The position numbers and the translations under genes are program-made. The notes below the pieces were generated by a model. It was given only the letters and a program-made list of their open reading frames with translations, had not been told where the DNA came from and made no database searches. A stretch of DNA of 17,773 nt from Blakeslea trispora (Eukaryota; Mucoromycota; Mucoromycetes; Mucorales; Choanephoraceae). The stretch covers positions 1 to 17,773 of the forward strand of contig JAIWNE010000251.1 in assembly GCA_025331445.1 (NCBI GenBank), given 5' to 3'. Of the stretch, positions 1-8,531 are shown in pieces (the first letter of the stretch is position 1; each line of letters begins with the position of its first letter).

Positions 1-1285
1 ACCAACGTAATTCTTGAATGCTGGTATTTGACAAGTTGCAAATTGCTTCCCAATTCTGATGGGTCATATGCAGCGTCTTGGAGAGATCTCTCTGCAAGTA
101 CCTGATGTGTAGGAGAGCTTCTCCCACTGCTGGTATCATGGCGGTCATTTTTCCCAATAGACCTGCTATCCATCTGCAAGACCTCTTTGGAGAACTGAAC
201 ACCTGTCTGATTCCTTCAACAGATTTGTAATCTTCAACATGGGTACTGAAATGATCATGTTCTTGCTGTTGAATAGGAATCCCAGAAATTCCTGTGTCTT
301 TGATGGTAGGAGAATGCTCTTTTTGTAATTGATGATAAACCCCAATTTCTCTAAATGATGTCTCACCTTCGTTGTCAAAAGATCCATTTCTTGTTTTGTC
401 TTGGCTAGCAGACAAATGTCGTCCAGGTAGTATATGATCCGAATACCCTCTTTCCTCAGCGGTTCTATGGCGTATTTCATTACCTTCGAGAAAACTCTTG
501 GTGCTACGCTCAACCCAAAGGCTAGGGACCTGTACCTGTATACCACTCCTTCGTTTTCGAAGCTGAGAAAATCTTTGGAGTCTTCGTGTATGGGAACCAC
601 GACATACGCATCTTTTAAATCGATTTTGCATATGTAATCGTCCTTTTCGATCAGTTCTCTTAGCGCGGGAACTCCTTCCATCTTGAAGTGCTCTACCTGG
701 ATAAAAAGAGTTCAGTTGTTGGCAATCTAGAATAGGTCGTCTCTTCGTCTGTTCCTGTAGTGTAAAGAATTTCGAAAGGAACCTTCGGTCTTGTGTTGGA
801 GACCTCTCTATCATACCTCCCGCGAGGAATTTCTGAACTGCTTCGTTGACATGAAATTGCTCCTCTGCTGTTTGTTGTTTCATACGATTCTTCCACGGAA
901 TTGGCTGCTTTGAGAATTGGATTTTGTAGCCCTGCTGAATCACTGATAAGGGCCATGGGTGATTCGTTATGGTTTTCCAGTAATTCATAAATTGGCGAAG
1001 TCGACCTCCTGGAAGAATTCCGTCTGAAGGAATAGTGTAGTTGGATGTTGGAGTTATCACATGCTGGAGCGGGGGAGTGGATTGTAGTGATGGTGGTAAA
1101 CGAGGTACTTGTGGAACCTGTAATATTTTTGGCGTTACTGGTGACTGGAGGTGTGGTCTGGTGATGTTGAATTTTGAGAGTTGTGGGACAAGCTGTTGTT
1201 GTGGAAGGATGGGGCCCCACGTCCCCGTCCTCCAAAGTAGTTTTTTGCTCCACCTCGTCCAGAGTAACCACGTCCTCCTCTGTTG
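1..1285 (-). pseudogene. DIRS reverse transcriptase, partial, two compensating frameshifts
   Basis: The RT frame opens just after a stop at 1286-1288, inside the end of Gag, and stays open to the window edge. Its first part (about 708-1285) is proline-rich and then conserved: DGILPGGRLRQFMNYWK and, further on, an FLSKFF/RPILDCQQLN stretch. At the A5 run 703-707 (T5 on the coding strand) the conserved sequence moves into a second frame. There it reads KMEGVPALRELI, KIDLKDAYVVVP (catalytic Asp), the YLDD box (about 418-429), LGFIINYKKS and EFLGF. Near 209-217 it returns to the first frame and continues as RQVFSSPKRSCRWIAGLLGK. One extra base at the first site and one missing base at the second explain this. 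As read from one continuous frame, the catalytic core is replaced by unrelated residues, so the enzyme should be dead. A homopolymer sequencing error could explain the first site but less easily the second. Confidence 0.82.
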
Positions 1286-2001
1286 TTATTCCAATAAGAC
1301 TGAGTTGAATATCCTCCTCGACCCCTTCCATTGGAAGGTTGGGAGGTTGCTGCTCGAAGCACTCGTTGTTGGTAGTTCGCTTCGTTGTACATGGTAATAA
1401 ATTCTTCACTAAAGGCTTCTCTTTTATTACCTGACTCTTTTGTTTCCAAATGCTTGAGACTTGGGGGTAGTTTGAGTGCTCTAATCGCATAGTCTTTTGC
1501 ATCTTCATCATGTTGTTTCCCTTGAATCCATGCATGAGTTGCCAGTCGTTTGGCGCTGTCAATTGCCTCTTCCAAAAGTTGATAGGCTTCGTCGGCTGAG
1601 ATTTCTCCTGCTTGGATAGTGCAGAGTTGCTCATAAATTTCAGTGGCTGCTCGTCCATGCAGTCTACTAATTTCTGCTCCTTTGTAGTGAGCGTTAACGA
1701 CCTGAGTCGTGTCAACAGTGTATTGTTTAAGTTTTGGGATGAAGGACCGGTTGATTTCTTCGGCCACAGTCCATTCCTCATGGTGATATTTTGTGATTTC
1801 TCGTTTGTAGCGTTTGAAATTATCTTGATGTTGTTGCTTCGTAAATTGTTCCAAAGTGGACGTGATCCCCAATGGTAGCTCTCGTTCTTCTCTGGATTTT
1901 TGAGCATCAGCTTGCTCCGCCGTTTTGACTCGTCGAAGTAATTCAATGACCTCTTCCTCGGTATATGTTCTTCGTTCATTATTAGTAGTTGTATCAGTCA
2001 T
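1135..2001 (-). CDS. DIRS-type retrotransposon Gag-like protein
   Basis: This 288-residue ORF starts MTDTTTNNERRTYTEEEVIE and is the first long frame of the retrotransposon. The N-terminal two thirds are charged and helical in character (EEVIELLRRVKTAEQADAQ, then KRYKREITKYHHEEW and a stretch rich in Ala, Glu and Lys), as expected for a capsid-like assembly region. The C-terminal third (about residues 225-270) is an RGG/GRG-rich basic tail, for example GRGRGGYSTQSYWNNNRGGR and GGRGRGAP, probably binding nucleic acid in place of a zinc knuckle. No CCHC box is visible. The frame is intact from ATG to stop. Its last 150 bases overlap the start of the RT frame, as in other DIRS elements. An A/T-rich TATA-like stretch lies about 60-75 bases upstream on the same strand. 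The Gag role is inferred from position and composition; there is no enzymatic motif. Confidence 0.75.
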   Translation of the reverse strand: MTDTTTNNERRTYTEEEVIELLRRVKTAEQADAQKSREERELPLGITSTLEQFTKQQHQDNFKRYKREITKYHHEEWTVAEEINRSFIPKLKQYTVDTTQVVNAHYKGAEISRLHGRAATEIYEQLCTIQAGEISADEAYQLLEEAIDSAKRLATHAWIQGKQHDEDAKDYAIRALKLPPSLKHLETKESGNKREAFSEEFITMYNEANYQQRVLRAATSQPSNGRGRGGYSTQSYWNNNRGGRGYSGRGGAKNYFGGRGRGAPSFHNNSLSHNSQNSTSPDHTSSHQ

Positions 2002-2060
2002 AGGATTTCCACGATGCGCGGCTTAGAAAGATATGAGGGAAAAAGGGATTTATTACTATT

Positions 2061-2075
2061 ATTATTTATATATAA
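2061..2075 (-). promoter_or_regulatory. TATA-like element upstream of retrotransposon Gag
   Basis: On the minus strand this reads TTATATATAAATAAT, about 60-75 bases upstream of the Gag start codon. It matches a TATA-box consensus, but the whole area is A/T-rich, so the call rests on position alone. Confidence 0.3.
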
Positions 2076-2551
2076 GGAAAATAAAGCGTGGCTCAGAGAG
2101 CATGTATCACATTGGATGCCGAAGTGGAGTCAACTGGAATTAGTTTAGGTACGACAACAAATCATCATTTTTTAAAAAACCGAATTTATTGGTTTTTCTT
2201 GAACTACATTTGTGCACTCTGTTTTAATTTTTGTGTACGGTATTGTAATTCTTGCGAGAAGCGCAAGGTGGTATTCACCACAGCTCATTTATATAATTTA
2301 TCGTGTCTGACACTTTTTCTCTTCACCTTAATAAAGGCCTCAATTTTGTCTCGTTCAGTTTATAGTTAGCATTCATATCTATTAGCACTGAGAAAAATAC
2401 CACACGCATAAATGATCTGGATAAAGATATCACTTAAAGGCAAGTTTTTTCTTTTTGGTTAACAAAGAAAAATTTGTGTAGACAAATAAACTTATTTTGT
2501 TACGCGAAATAACCTTTATTTTTCACACGAATGTAATTCTTTTTCTCTTTG
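2076..2551. other. Gene-free stretch between retrotransposon leader and MITE
   Basis: This probably includes the untranslated leader and outer end of the DIRS-like element, but I cannot find its boundary. A 93-codon plus-strand frame (2088-2369) is present. Its product is Cys- and hydrophobic-rich with no recognisable domain, and it lies antisense to the presumed leader, so I do not call it a gene. A short palindrome of T6-A6 type sits near 2169-2180. Confidence 0.4.
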
Positions 2552-2553
2552 TA

Positions 2554-2726
2554 CAGTAGTCGCACTATTTAAAGGTAGCCAAAAATCTTGAAAATTTCAC
2601 CCTTAAATAGAGAATACCCTTAAATAGAATTGGTTTTAGAACTTGTATTGAAAAATATTTTTCAGAAACCCACCCTTATATAGAGAATACCCTTAAACAG
2701 AACACCCTTAAATAGAGCGACTACTA
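2554..2726. mobile_element. 173-bp MITE, pogo/Tc1-mariner-like, with subterminal repeats
   Basis: The left end (2554) reads CAGTAGTCGCACTATTTAAA. The right end, read on the opposite strand from 2726, gives TAGTAGTCGCTCTATTTAAG. Over the first 23 bases 20 match. Each end is flanked by TA (2552-2553 and 2727-2728), the target duplication expected for Tc1/mariner/pogo transposons. Inside are five same-strand copies of a 15-18 base motif beginning ACCCTTAAATAGA: 2599-2615, 2616-2630, 2672-2688, 2689-2703 and 2704-2721, the last being part of the right terminal repeat. These could be transposase binding sites. There is no coding capacity, so it would depend on a transposase made elsewhere. The superfamily is inferred from the TA duplication and the CAGT-type end. 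Confidence 0.72.
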
Positions 2727-2728
2727 TA

Positions 2729-5700
2729 TACTGTTGTCATGGTAAAGCAATGTTTTTGTTGAAGTGTAGTACAGAGGGTGAAGAGGGGTTCACTTTTTGA
2801 TTTGAGAAGATGAGTTATATTTGGTTTTTTTTAAGTCTAAAAATATTTACTGGTGAAAATGATTTTTGAAGAGAGAGAAAATACGCGGGTAGTTATTTGA
2901 TTATTTAAACAAAGAAATTGATGCATAAATAGCAGCCAGGGGGAAGGAGTAATTTGTGTGAAACAATCTGAGCAAATAGTAAAGATGATGATTTTAATTG
3001 TTGATTTAGAGGTAAAGGTCAAATACAGTTTCTCAAGGTAAACTTGGATTATGTTAAAATAAAGGTGACAGGCTAAAAGAAAAGAAAGAGGAGCGTAAGC
3101 TATTAAATTCATGCGGCTTAGAGTCCAAGAGACCATCTTAATCTTTGTGTAACCATAAGAAGGTCCATAAGGCTAAAGAAGTATTAAGAAAGTAGATCAG
3201 GTGATTGGAAAGGATCCGAAAAGACAAAGAATGCGTTTTTATTTTAGTCTTCTAGGATGCAGTACAAAAAAGTCATGACCAAATGAAGCCTATAGCAAGC
3301 ATGATGATGACAGAAAATAGCACAGGAGTTGAAAAAAATTATAGAAATAAAATATCTCTCCGATAGAAAAGCAAAAGCACCTCAAGATACTTACAAGTTA
3401 AGATAGAAAAAACTAAAAGAGTTGATGATGGTTTGCTCTCAATTGTGGTTTATTTACGCTTCTCAAAGAAAAGAAACTCCCCAAAAAGATTGGCAGATTG
3501 TATAATCGATTCATGCCAACAGCATAAAATTTGGGACCTCGAAAAACGCAACAATTTTTTGTTTTTTGTAGTTTTAAGCTTAGAGACACGTTGCCTATTT
3601 TGTGGCATTGTTTTTCTTTCTTTTTTAGATGATACAGCTTTATCATTCAAAAAGAGTTTTTTTTTATTATTCAGGTTGTGTAATTTGTGTTTTGGCTTTA
3701 ACAAATCCTTGATTCTATAAGTTTAAAGTGGCAGTGATGAGTGAGATGGTATAAAATCTGACATTGATGTTCAACGGAGACTAAATCCTGTTTAGCAGAA
3801 TATCACCTCTAGTATACTGTGCTAACTCGTTTTTCTTTTTGATGTTGCTTCTAGCTCTGTCTTGGCTAAGAAAGTAAAAGGATGTTTCTAGAGAGTAGCA
3901 CCATGGTTTTCTTTTTTTCTTTTTCAGATTCATGAATACTTTGTGGATTCTACCCACCTCTTTGTTCATCACTGAGTAGATAGATCTTACTTTGACTAGT
4001 ATTTACAGTAATTGTGATAAAGATCAGTTAAGCTGTTATGACTCCAAGTTAATAAAGCTGTGCTTACAAGGCTCTTTAAACTGCTTCATAGAAGCTCTCT
4101 GGGATATCAAGGTCTTCCGAGCTATTCTTTTTTTGCGAGATGGTTTCAATCAATGACATGTAAAGAAAAGAAAAAGTGATGCAACCAAAAGAAGACAAAA
4201 TACAAGAATTGGCTTTCTAAACGTCTTTTATGCCAACATGAACTTTACTCCTCTTTTTAGTTTTGACAGCTAAACTCCTCTTGAATTCCCAGTGACACTT
4301 GTGTTATTTCCAAAGGCAAGAGAACATAGAAGAAAGAAAGAAAGGAAGCAAATCAGTACAGATAGTTTGGGTCTGCTTCTTCTTTTTTTTTATAAGTATA
4401 TGTATGTGCCTTTTTTCTGTAGAAAGACGGATACAAGTATCTATCGAATGTCATGAATGAGCTAATCACCTACTGTTTTATTTTTGAATAAGACCGTCTG
4501 TCAACCAATTGATCCTCCGATCTATTTTCAGCGTTTTTTTTTTCCTCATCCTCAGATTTAATAAATTCGTGACTACGCGATCGAGTGTCATTGATTGTGT
4601 GTCTGTATCTGTTTATTATGATAGCTATCGTTGCCATCATACGTAGTCTACTGTTTGCTTAGTTTTTGCTTGATTCAAGCCTGACACAGCTTTTTGAATG
4701 AACAATAATAACAATAGGAGTAACCAATTTCTCATGCTTTATAAACATTCGCCTTAAAGTGACTCTAACCGAGGAATAGAAATGAGATCCATGGATTTGT
4801 TTGTCTCCTCAAATGAGTCAATGGCTTGTTTAGGCAACAAGTAAGGTGATTGTTTCATAAGGAACTCTGCTTTAGTAACATTGACTGTTAGTCTATTCTT
4901 TTACAAGGCATATGGGTTTGTGACACCGATGGCAACCCAGTCTATTTTTCTTTCACAAATAATCAACTCCTATTAGGAGTGTGTGTCTTTTATTTTTTTG
5001 GAAAAGGTAATCAGCCAACACCAAGCAGAACGATCCAAACAAGAAGAAATAGGAAAGGGAAAATAGAGTAGTGAGAAGAAAGCGTTTATTCGAGTATGCT
5101 CTATACCTTTCATTGCTTTAGACTCACTATCATACTTTGCACCAAAAACTCTGTTGTAACATCCAAATAAAGCAACTAATTAGCAGACCTTTTTGTGCAT
5201 GTGCATGTGCATGCCAAAAACAAACAAACAAAGTTTAACTGTTTTACAGACTTCTATTGTTCTTTCATTACTTTATTGCTTTTCTATAGCCATCTCTTCT
5301 CCCTTCTCTTTCCATACCCTCAAGCATTCATTGATTATACATAAATTCAAAGAAACTAAAAGGGATGATTTCGTGAACGGTCCCCTCTTTTTTCTTTTTT
5401 GTTGATAACGTTTCAAACTCAACTTGTTTCTTAGCAATGATGGGAATCTCGGGACACTTTCCGACTTCAACAATTGAAATCGATCACCCTTTTTTTTGTC
5501 TTTAGAAGAAAAAGAAGAAACGTGAAAAGGATCAACAATCACATAGTAAGGTTGCGTTACGGTTTGCAAAATCAGTTAATCAAAGCATCGAATTTTTTTT
5601 GAAATTTTTTTTTTTCTAAATAGACGTTAGAAATAAAGCAAGAGCATGAATATACACAAATCATCATAGTAAAAAAAAAAAAAAGTGTTTTTTTAGATAG

Positions 5701-5819
5701 AGTATTAAGAAAGACTTTATTTTATTTGTCAAATGTTATTGATCACTATGGTTACTTTGGAGTCAATCTAAAAAAAAAAAAAAGAGGTTAGCAAATTTTG
5801 TTCACAAAAAAAAAAGTAT
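2729..5819. other. Gene-poor A/T-rich stretch, nothing supported
   Basis: About 3.1 kb without a frame I can defend. The short frames present (up to 99 codons) code for Lys-, Phe- and Ser-rich products with no motif, as expected by chance in A/T-rich DNA. Simple sequence includes a purine run (about 4331-4346), a short TGCATG-type repeat (about 5195-5212) and long A/T homopolymers that become dense from 5590 to 5815, just before the tandem-repeat island. No tRNA-like B-box/T-loop pattern was seen. Confidence 0.5.
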
Positions 5820-5907
5820 GCTTTATTGGTGAAAGCCCCTTAGCCCAAGAGACTCCAGCAAAGGCATGCCACCCTACTGGAGAGAGAAGCAACCACACCC
5901 TTCTCTA

Positions 5908-5964
5908 GACACCAGAACCAGAAGAGCCAAGCGGACACCAGAAGCAGGAGAGCTAAGCGGACAC
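5908..5964. repeat. 26-bp tandem repeat, two copies
   Basis: Units 5908-5933 and 5934-5959 both start GACACCAGAA and end AAGCG. They differ at four or five positions. A third partial copy (GACAC) follows at 5960-5964. Confidence 0.7.
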
Positions 5965-5970
5965 GTGTAA

Positions 5971-6229
5971 CCTCGTATACAGTGCAAAGCCATCATCCAC
6001 AAGTATTATAAGAATACTTCTCGTCAGGCCCGATGCCATACGCACACAACCAGGGGAGCCTAGAACCTCGTATACAGTGCAAAGCCATCATCCAAATACT
6101 CGTCAGGCCCGATGCCATACGGGTAACCAAGAGAGCCTAGAGCCTCGTATACAGTGCAAAGCCATCATCCACAAATATCATAAGAATACTTCTCATCAGG
6201 CCCGATACTATACGAGTAACCAAGAGAGA
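5971..6229. repeat. 77-95-bp tandem repeat, three copies
   Basis: Units start at 5971, 6066 and 6143, each with CCTCGTATACAGTGCAAAGC followed by CATCATCCA. The first is 95 bp. The second is 77 bp because it lacks most of the internal segment between CATCATCCA and ACTCGTCAGG. The third is about 87 bp and more diverged at its end. Each carries a CAGGCCCGAT box followed by a CATACG or TATACG motif. A 60-codon plus-strand frame here (6077-6259) is a product of the repeat, not a gene. Confidence 0.8.
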
Positions 6230-6343
6230 CGGAAAGCCTACTTGCTGTTGGAACCTTGAGAGTCTTGATCACCTAGCGGAAAACCTACTTGCTGTTGGAA
6301 CCTTGGAAGTCTTGATCACCTGGCGGCAAGCCCACTTGCAAGG
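6230..6343. repeat. 47-bp tandem repeat, two copies plus a partial
   Basis: Units 6230-6276 and 6277-6323 share CGGAAA(A/G)CCTACTTGCTG, then TTGGAACCTTG and GTCTTGATCACCT. They differ at only a few positions. A third partial unit starts at 6324 (CGGCAAGCCCACTTGC). Confidence 0.8.
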
Positions 6344-6345
6344 GC

Positions 6346-6917
6346 GGATAAAGAAGGAAAGAAAAGAAGAGGGGAAAAGCTTTACTGTTTTATATTTATG
6401 CATCTGAGTGAAATCGGAGTCTTCCCTCAATTTTTTTTTTTTTGCATGAAAAAAATAGCAAAAAAAAAAGGCCGCGTCTTCTTTTGTCACATGTAAATCG
6501 CGCTACATTTTTGGATTTTGTTTAAAAGGGAAAACGCGCTTTTTTCACTCTTTTTTTTTCTACAATGATTTTTTTTCTACAACAAAAAAAAAAGAGGCTT
6601 TGACCATTCACCTTATCAAGCTCTCATCTTACTTTTTTTCACTCATCGCAATGATTTACTTGCCTACTCAAAGCTAGTTTACACTATTCTTCAGTTAAGA
6701 AATCGTTCATATTTTTCCTTGCTGATTTCAACCAAATATCGAAATGGTTTTTTTTGTTGGTTGATTCAATCGAAGTTAGCTCTTTATTAGAGAACTCACT
6801 TTGTCAAGTTCAACCTGTGCAACTTATTTTGTTTCCTCAGTGATTTACAGCTATTACTTCAAGTCTCAATGAATTAAATTAACAAACGACATTTGTTCCT
6901 TTGGATACTAGAAACAA
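6346..6917. other. Gene-free A/T-rich stretch between repeat island and MITE
   Basis: About 570 bases with many homopolymer runs (for example 6430-6442, 6461-6470, 6549-6592). No frame, RNA gene or repeat is supported here. Confidence 0.5.
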
Positions 6918-6919
6918 TA

Positions 6920-7245
6920 GGGGGGTTCAGTTCTTCACAAATCCCATCACAAGTTTTTTATCACAAATTGAGTTTTGATCTAACCAATAAAAGTGATTGT
7001 GATGGAAATCCTAAATTTGTGGGAGGTTTTTCCATTACAAAATTCGACAATCACCACAAAATTGGAGTTCAAACTTTTAATGGATAGTTTTCAAGCAAAA
7101 AAAATATTTGTGAAAGGAATTTGTGATGAAGGAATTTTAGGGTCACTCATTTCTTAAACGATTTAATTGATTTGATAGGCTCATTTTTAAAACTCAATTT
7201 GTAATGAAAAACTTGTGATGGGATTTGTGAAGAACTGAACCCCCC
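6920..7245. mobile_element. 326-bp MITE with 57-bp terminal inverted repeats
   Basis: The left arm (6920-6976) begins GGGGGGTTCAGTTCTTCACA. The right arm (7189-7245) reads the same on the opposite strand. The first 39 bases are identical, and 55 of 57 match overall (differences at arm positions 40 and 43). The ends are flanked by TA on both sides (6918-6919 and 7246-7247). Alternatively the ends are AGGGGGG/CCCCCCT with a 3-bp AAT duplication (6916-6918 and 7247-7249). The G-run end resembles PIF/Harbinger (Tourist-like) elements, which make 3-bp duplications, but a TA duplication would fit Tc1/mariner. The interior has no coding capacity. A 64-codon frame (6893-7087) spans the left end and is chance. 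The near-identical arms suggest recent activity. Confidence 0.88.
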
Positions 7246-7249
7246 TAAT

Positions 7250-7927
7250 GTACGTTCATTTTGATAACACCTAGGCTCTGGATCATGCCTTAAAGCGCCC
7301 AAGGCAAAAGCTTATTACATATCTCAAACAATGTATCATTAAATCAAAGAAACGTATAGACTTCATTAGCACTATGTACTATAGTTTGGTACACCAAAAA
7401 AATATGGAAACAATCAAAAACATCGAGCCAATGAAATTCGCCTATTTCTTCTGTAATGCCAAAGTCGATCCTTTTTCTTGAGATCATCTAAATCATCACA
7501 ACCAACAACTATCAATATATCAGCCAATGAGGACATTGATGAGTAATGTGATTGATCAACTTTGATGAAGAAGCTAACGGCTTACAGCAAGTTATTGCTA
7601 AGGATTGAGAATTAGTTTGAGAAGTGGGGATGTTAAAGCAACCAGTTTTTTTTTGTTTACACAAAATAAGCGCTTGCCACCTGATGTGCTTATCCATGAA
7701 ATTGTCAAAGAGCTTGTATCTGCCATCCTTTGTCAATTTACCGTTGTTACCTGACTTTTACTGTTTACCTTGCTGCCTTTTTTCTTCTTTTTGAATAATA
7801 TTCATTAAACAAACAGACCTTCAGCAGAAAAAGACAAGCCCTCTTTCCCTCTCTTTTATCTTTCATTACGCTATAAGATCTCGTTGTATGATTTCAGAAT
7901 GAAATGGGATTGAGGTCTTTATATTTC
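7250..7927. other. Gene-free stretch with weak minus-strand coding-like traces
   Basis: No gene is supported. On the minus strand a 74-codon frame (7512-7736, starting MTKDGRYKLFDNFMDKHIRW) and, further along, a short stretch around 7425-7500 reading DDLDDLKKKDRLWHYRRNRR have protein-like composition. They lie in different frames separated by stops and match no family I know. They may be remains of a decayed gene or chance. Confidence 0.3.
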
Positions 7928-8064
7928 TTGTTTATCAATACACTCAATGAATGAAATAAGCGCTTGTCGATATAACAATAAAGAGAAGACAAGCGTTTTG
8001 TTATTGTTGTATGATTTCATTCACAAGCTTTTATTACATTTCCAATGATGAAATCGATAAACAA
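7928..8064. repeat. Nested imperfect palindrome (foldback)
   Basis: Three arm pairs nest in order: TTGTTTATC (7928-7936) with GATAAACAA (8056-8064); TGAATGAAAT (7948-7957) with ATTTCATTCA (8014-8023); CGCTTGTC (7961-7968) with GACAAGCG (7988-7995). Spacer lengths on the two sides are unequal, so the hairpin would be bulged. It may be a degraded transposon end pair or a structured transcript. Confidence 0.4.
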
Positions 8065-8531
8065 AAAAGTGCTCTTTGTGAACCGAAGAGAACCAATTTC
8101 TCTGTTTGTCTCCAAGAAAAAACAATAGTGTGTTTTGTTCAAATACATATAAAAGAAACGATGAATAACACGAGGATTTTACATGCTTAAATGTTAATTC
8201 TAACTTTTTTTTTCTTTAAACGATGAAAACACCATGTCTTGTGAATTTCGCCTTTAATTTCTCAGTAAAACAAACAAGATACATGAATTATAAACAAAAA
8301 AAAGAAAAGTATGCTGTACATACATATACCTTGCATGAAAGAAGGGCTTCAATTAAAAAGGAGGAGGAGGGGTATAAACAAAGGCAATCAAGAAGATGAT
8401 ACTTAGGGAGAAATTCTAGGAGTAAAAAAAAAAGAAAAGAAAAAGAAAAACAGACTTCATATAAAGGGCAGATCATCAGATATGAATGTTTATTATTATT
8501 AAAAGGGGAATAACAGTTAGAATTCTACTAT
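8065..8531. other. Gene-free stretch downstream of the Kre9/Knh1-like gene
   Basis: About 470 bases of A/T-rich sequence. The part nearest 8532 would hold the 3' untranslated region of the minus-strand Kre9/Knh1-like gene. The single 62-codon frame here is hydrophobic low-complexity sequence and not convincing. Confidence 0.45.

Larger units (their letters stand above)
1..2001 (-). mobile_element. DIRS-like retrotransposon, 5' part, truncated by window edge
   Basis: The minus strand carries a Gag-like ORF (1135-2001) followed by an overlapping reverse-transcriptase ORF that runs off the window at position 1. The RT has the wording typical of DIRS/Ngaro elements: KIDLKDAY, a YLDD catalytic box, EFLGF, and, after the RT core, a stretch containing LLGKMTAMIPAVGEALLHIR. 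Gag with an overlapping pol is the usual DIRS order. RNase H, methyltransferase and tyrosine recombinase, expected downstream, would lie left of position 1 and cannot be seen. The outer 5' boundary is unknown: it lies somewhere to the right of the Gag start, perhaps within 2002-2400. I saw no long terminal repeat. The RT is disrupted by frameshifts, so this copy is probably non-autonomous, unless the shifts are assembly errors. Confidence 0.85.
5820..6345. repeat. GC-richer tandem-repeat island (three repeat families)
   Basis: This block is visibly richer in G and C than its surroundings and is made mostly of direct repeats. First come two 26-bp units (5908-5933 and 5934-5959) beginning GACACCAGAA. 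Then come three copies of a unit of up to 95 bp, then two 47-bp units. A/T homopolymers flank both sides. No coding, tRNA or transposon signature is apparent. It could be a minisatellite, part of a dispersed repeat, or a structured non-coding RNA. Confidence 0.75.

Noticed and set aside
693..1979. A 428-codon minus-strand ORF overlapping both Gag and RT
   Set aside because: It lies in the third frame, and its product is low-complexity Thr/Ser/Asn-rich with no conserved motif. The Gag frame and the RT frame of the same DNA carry the recognisable sequence. It is a long shadow; all three frames happen to be open around 1135-1285.
6077..6259. A 60-codon ORF in the tandem-repeat island
   Set aside because: Its sequence simply follows the repeat units, and adjacent units break the frame with indels.
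5908..6343. Possible CRISPR array
   Set aside because: The units are directly tandem with no unique spacers of constant length, there are no cas genes, and the genes around are eukaryotic with introns.
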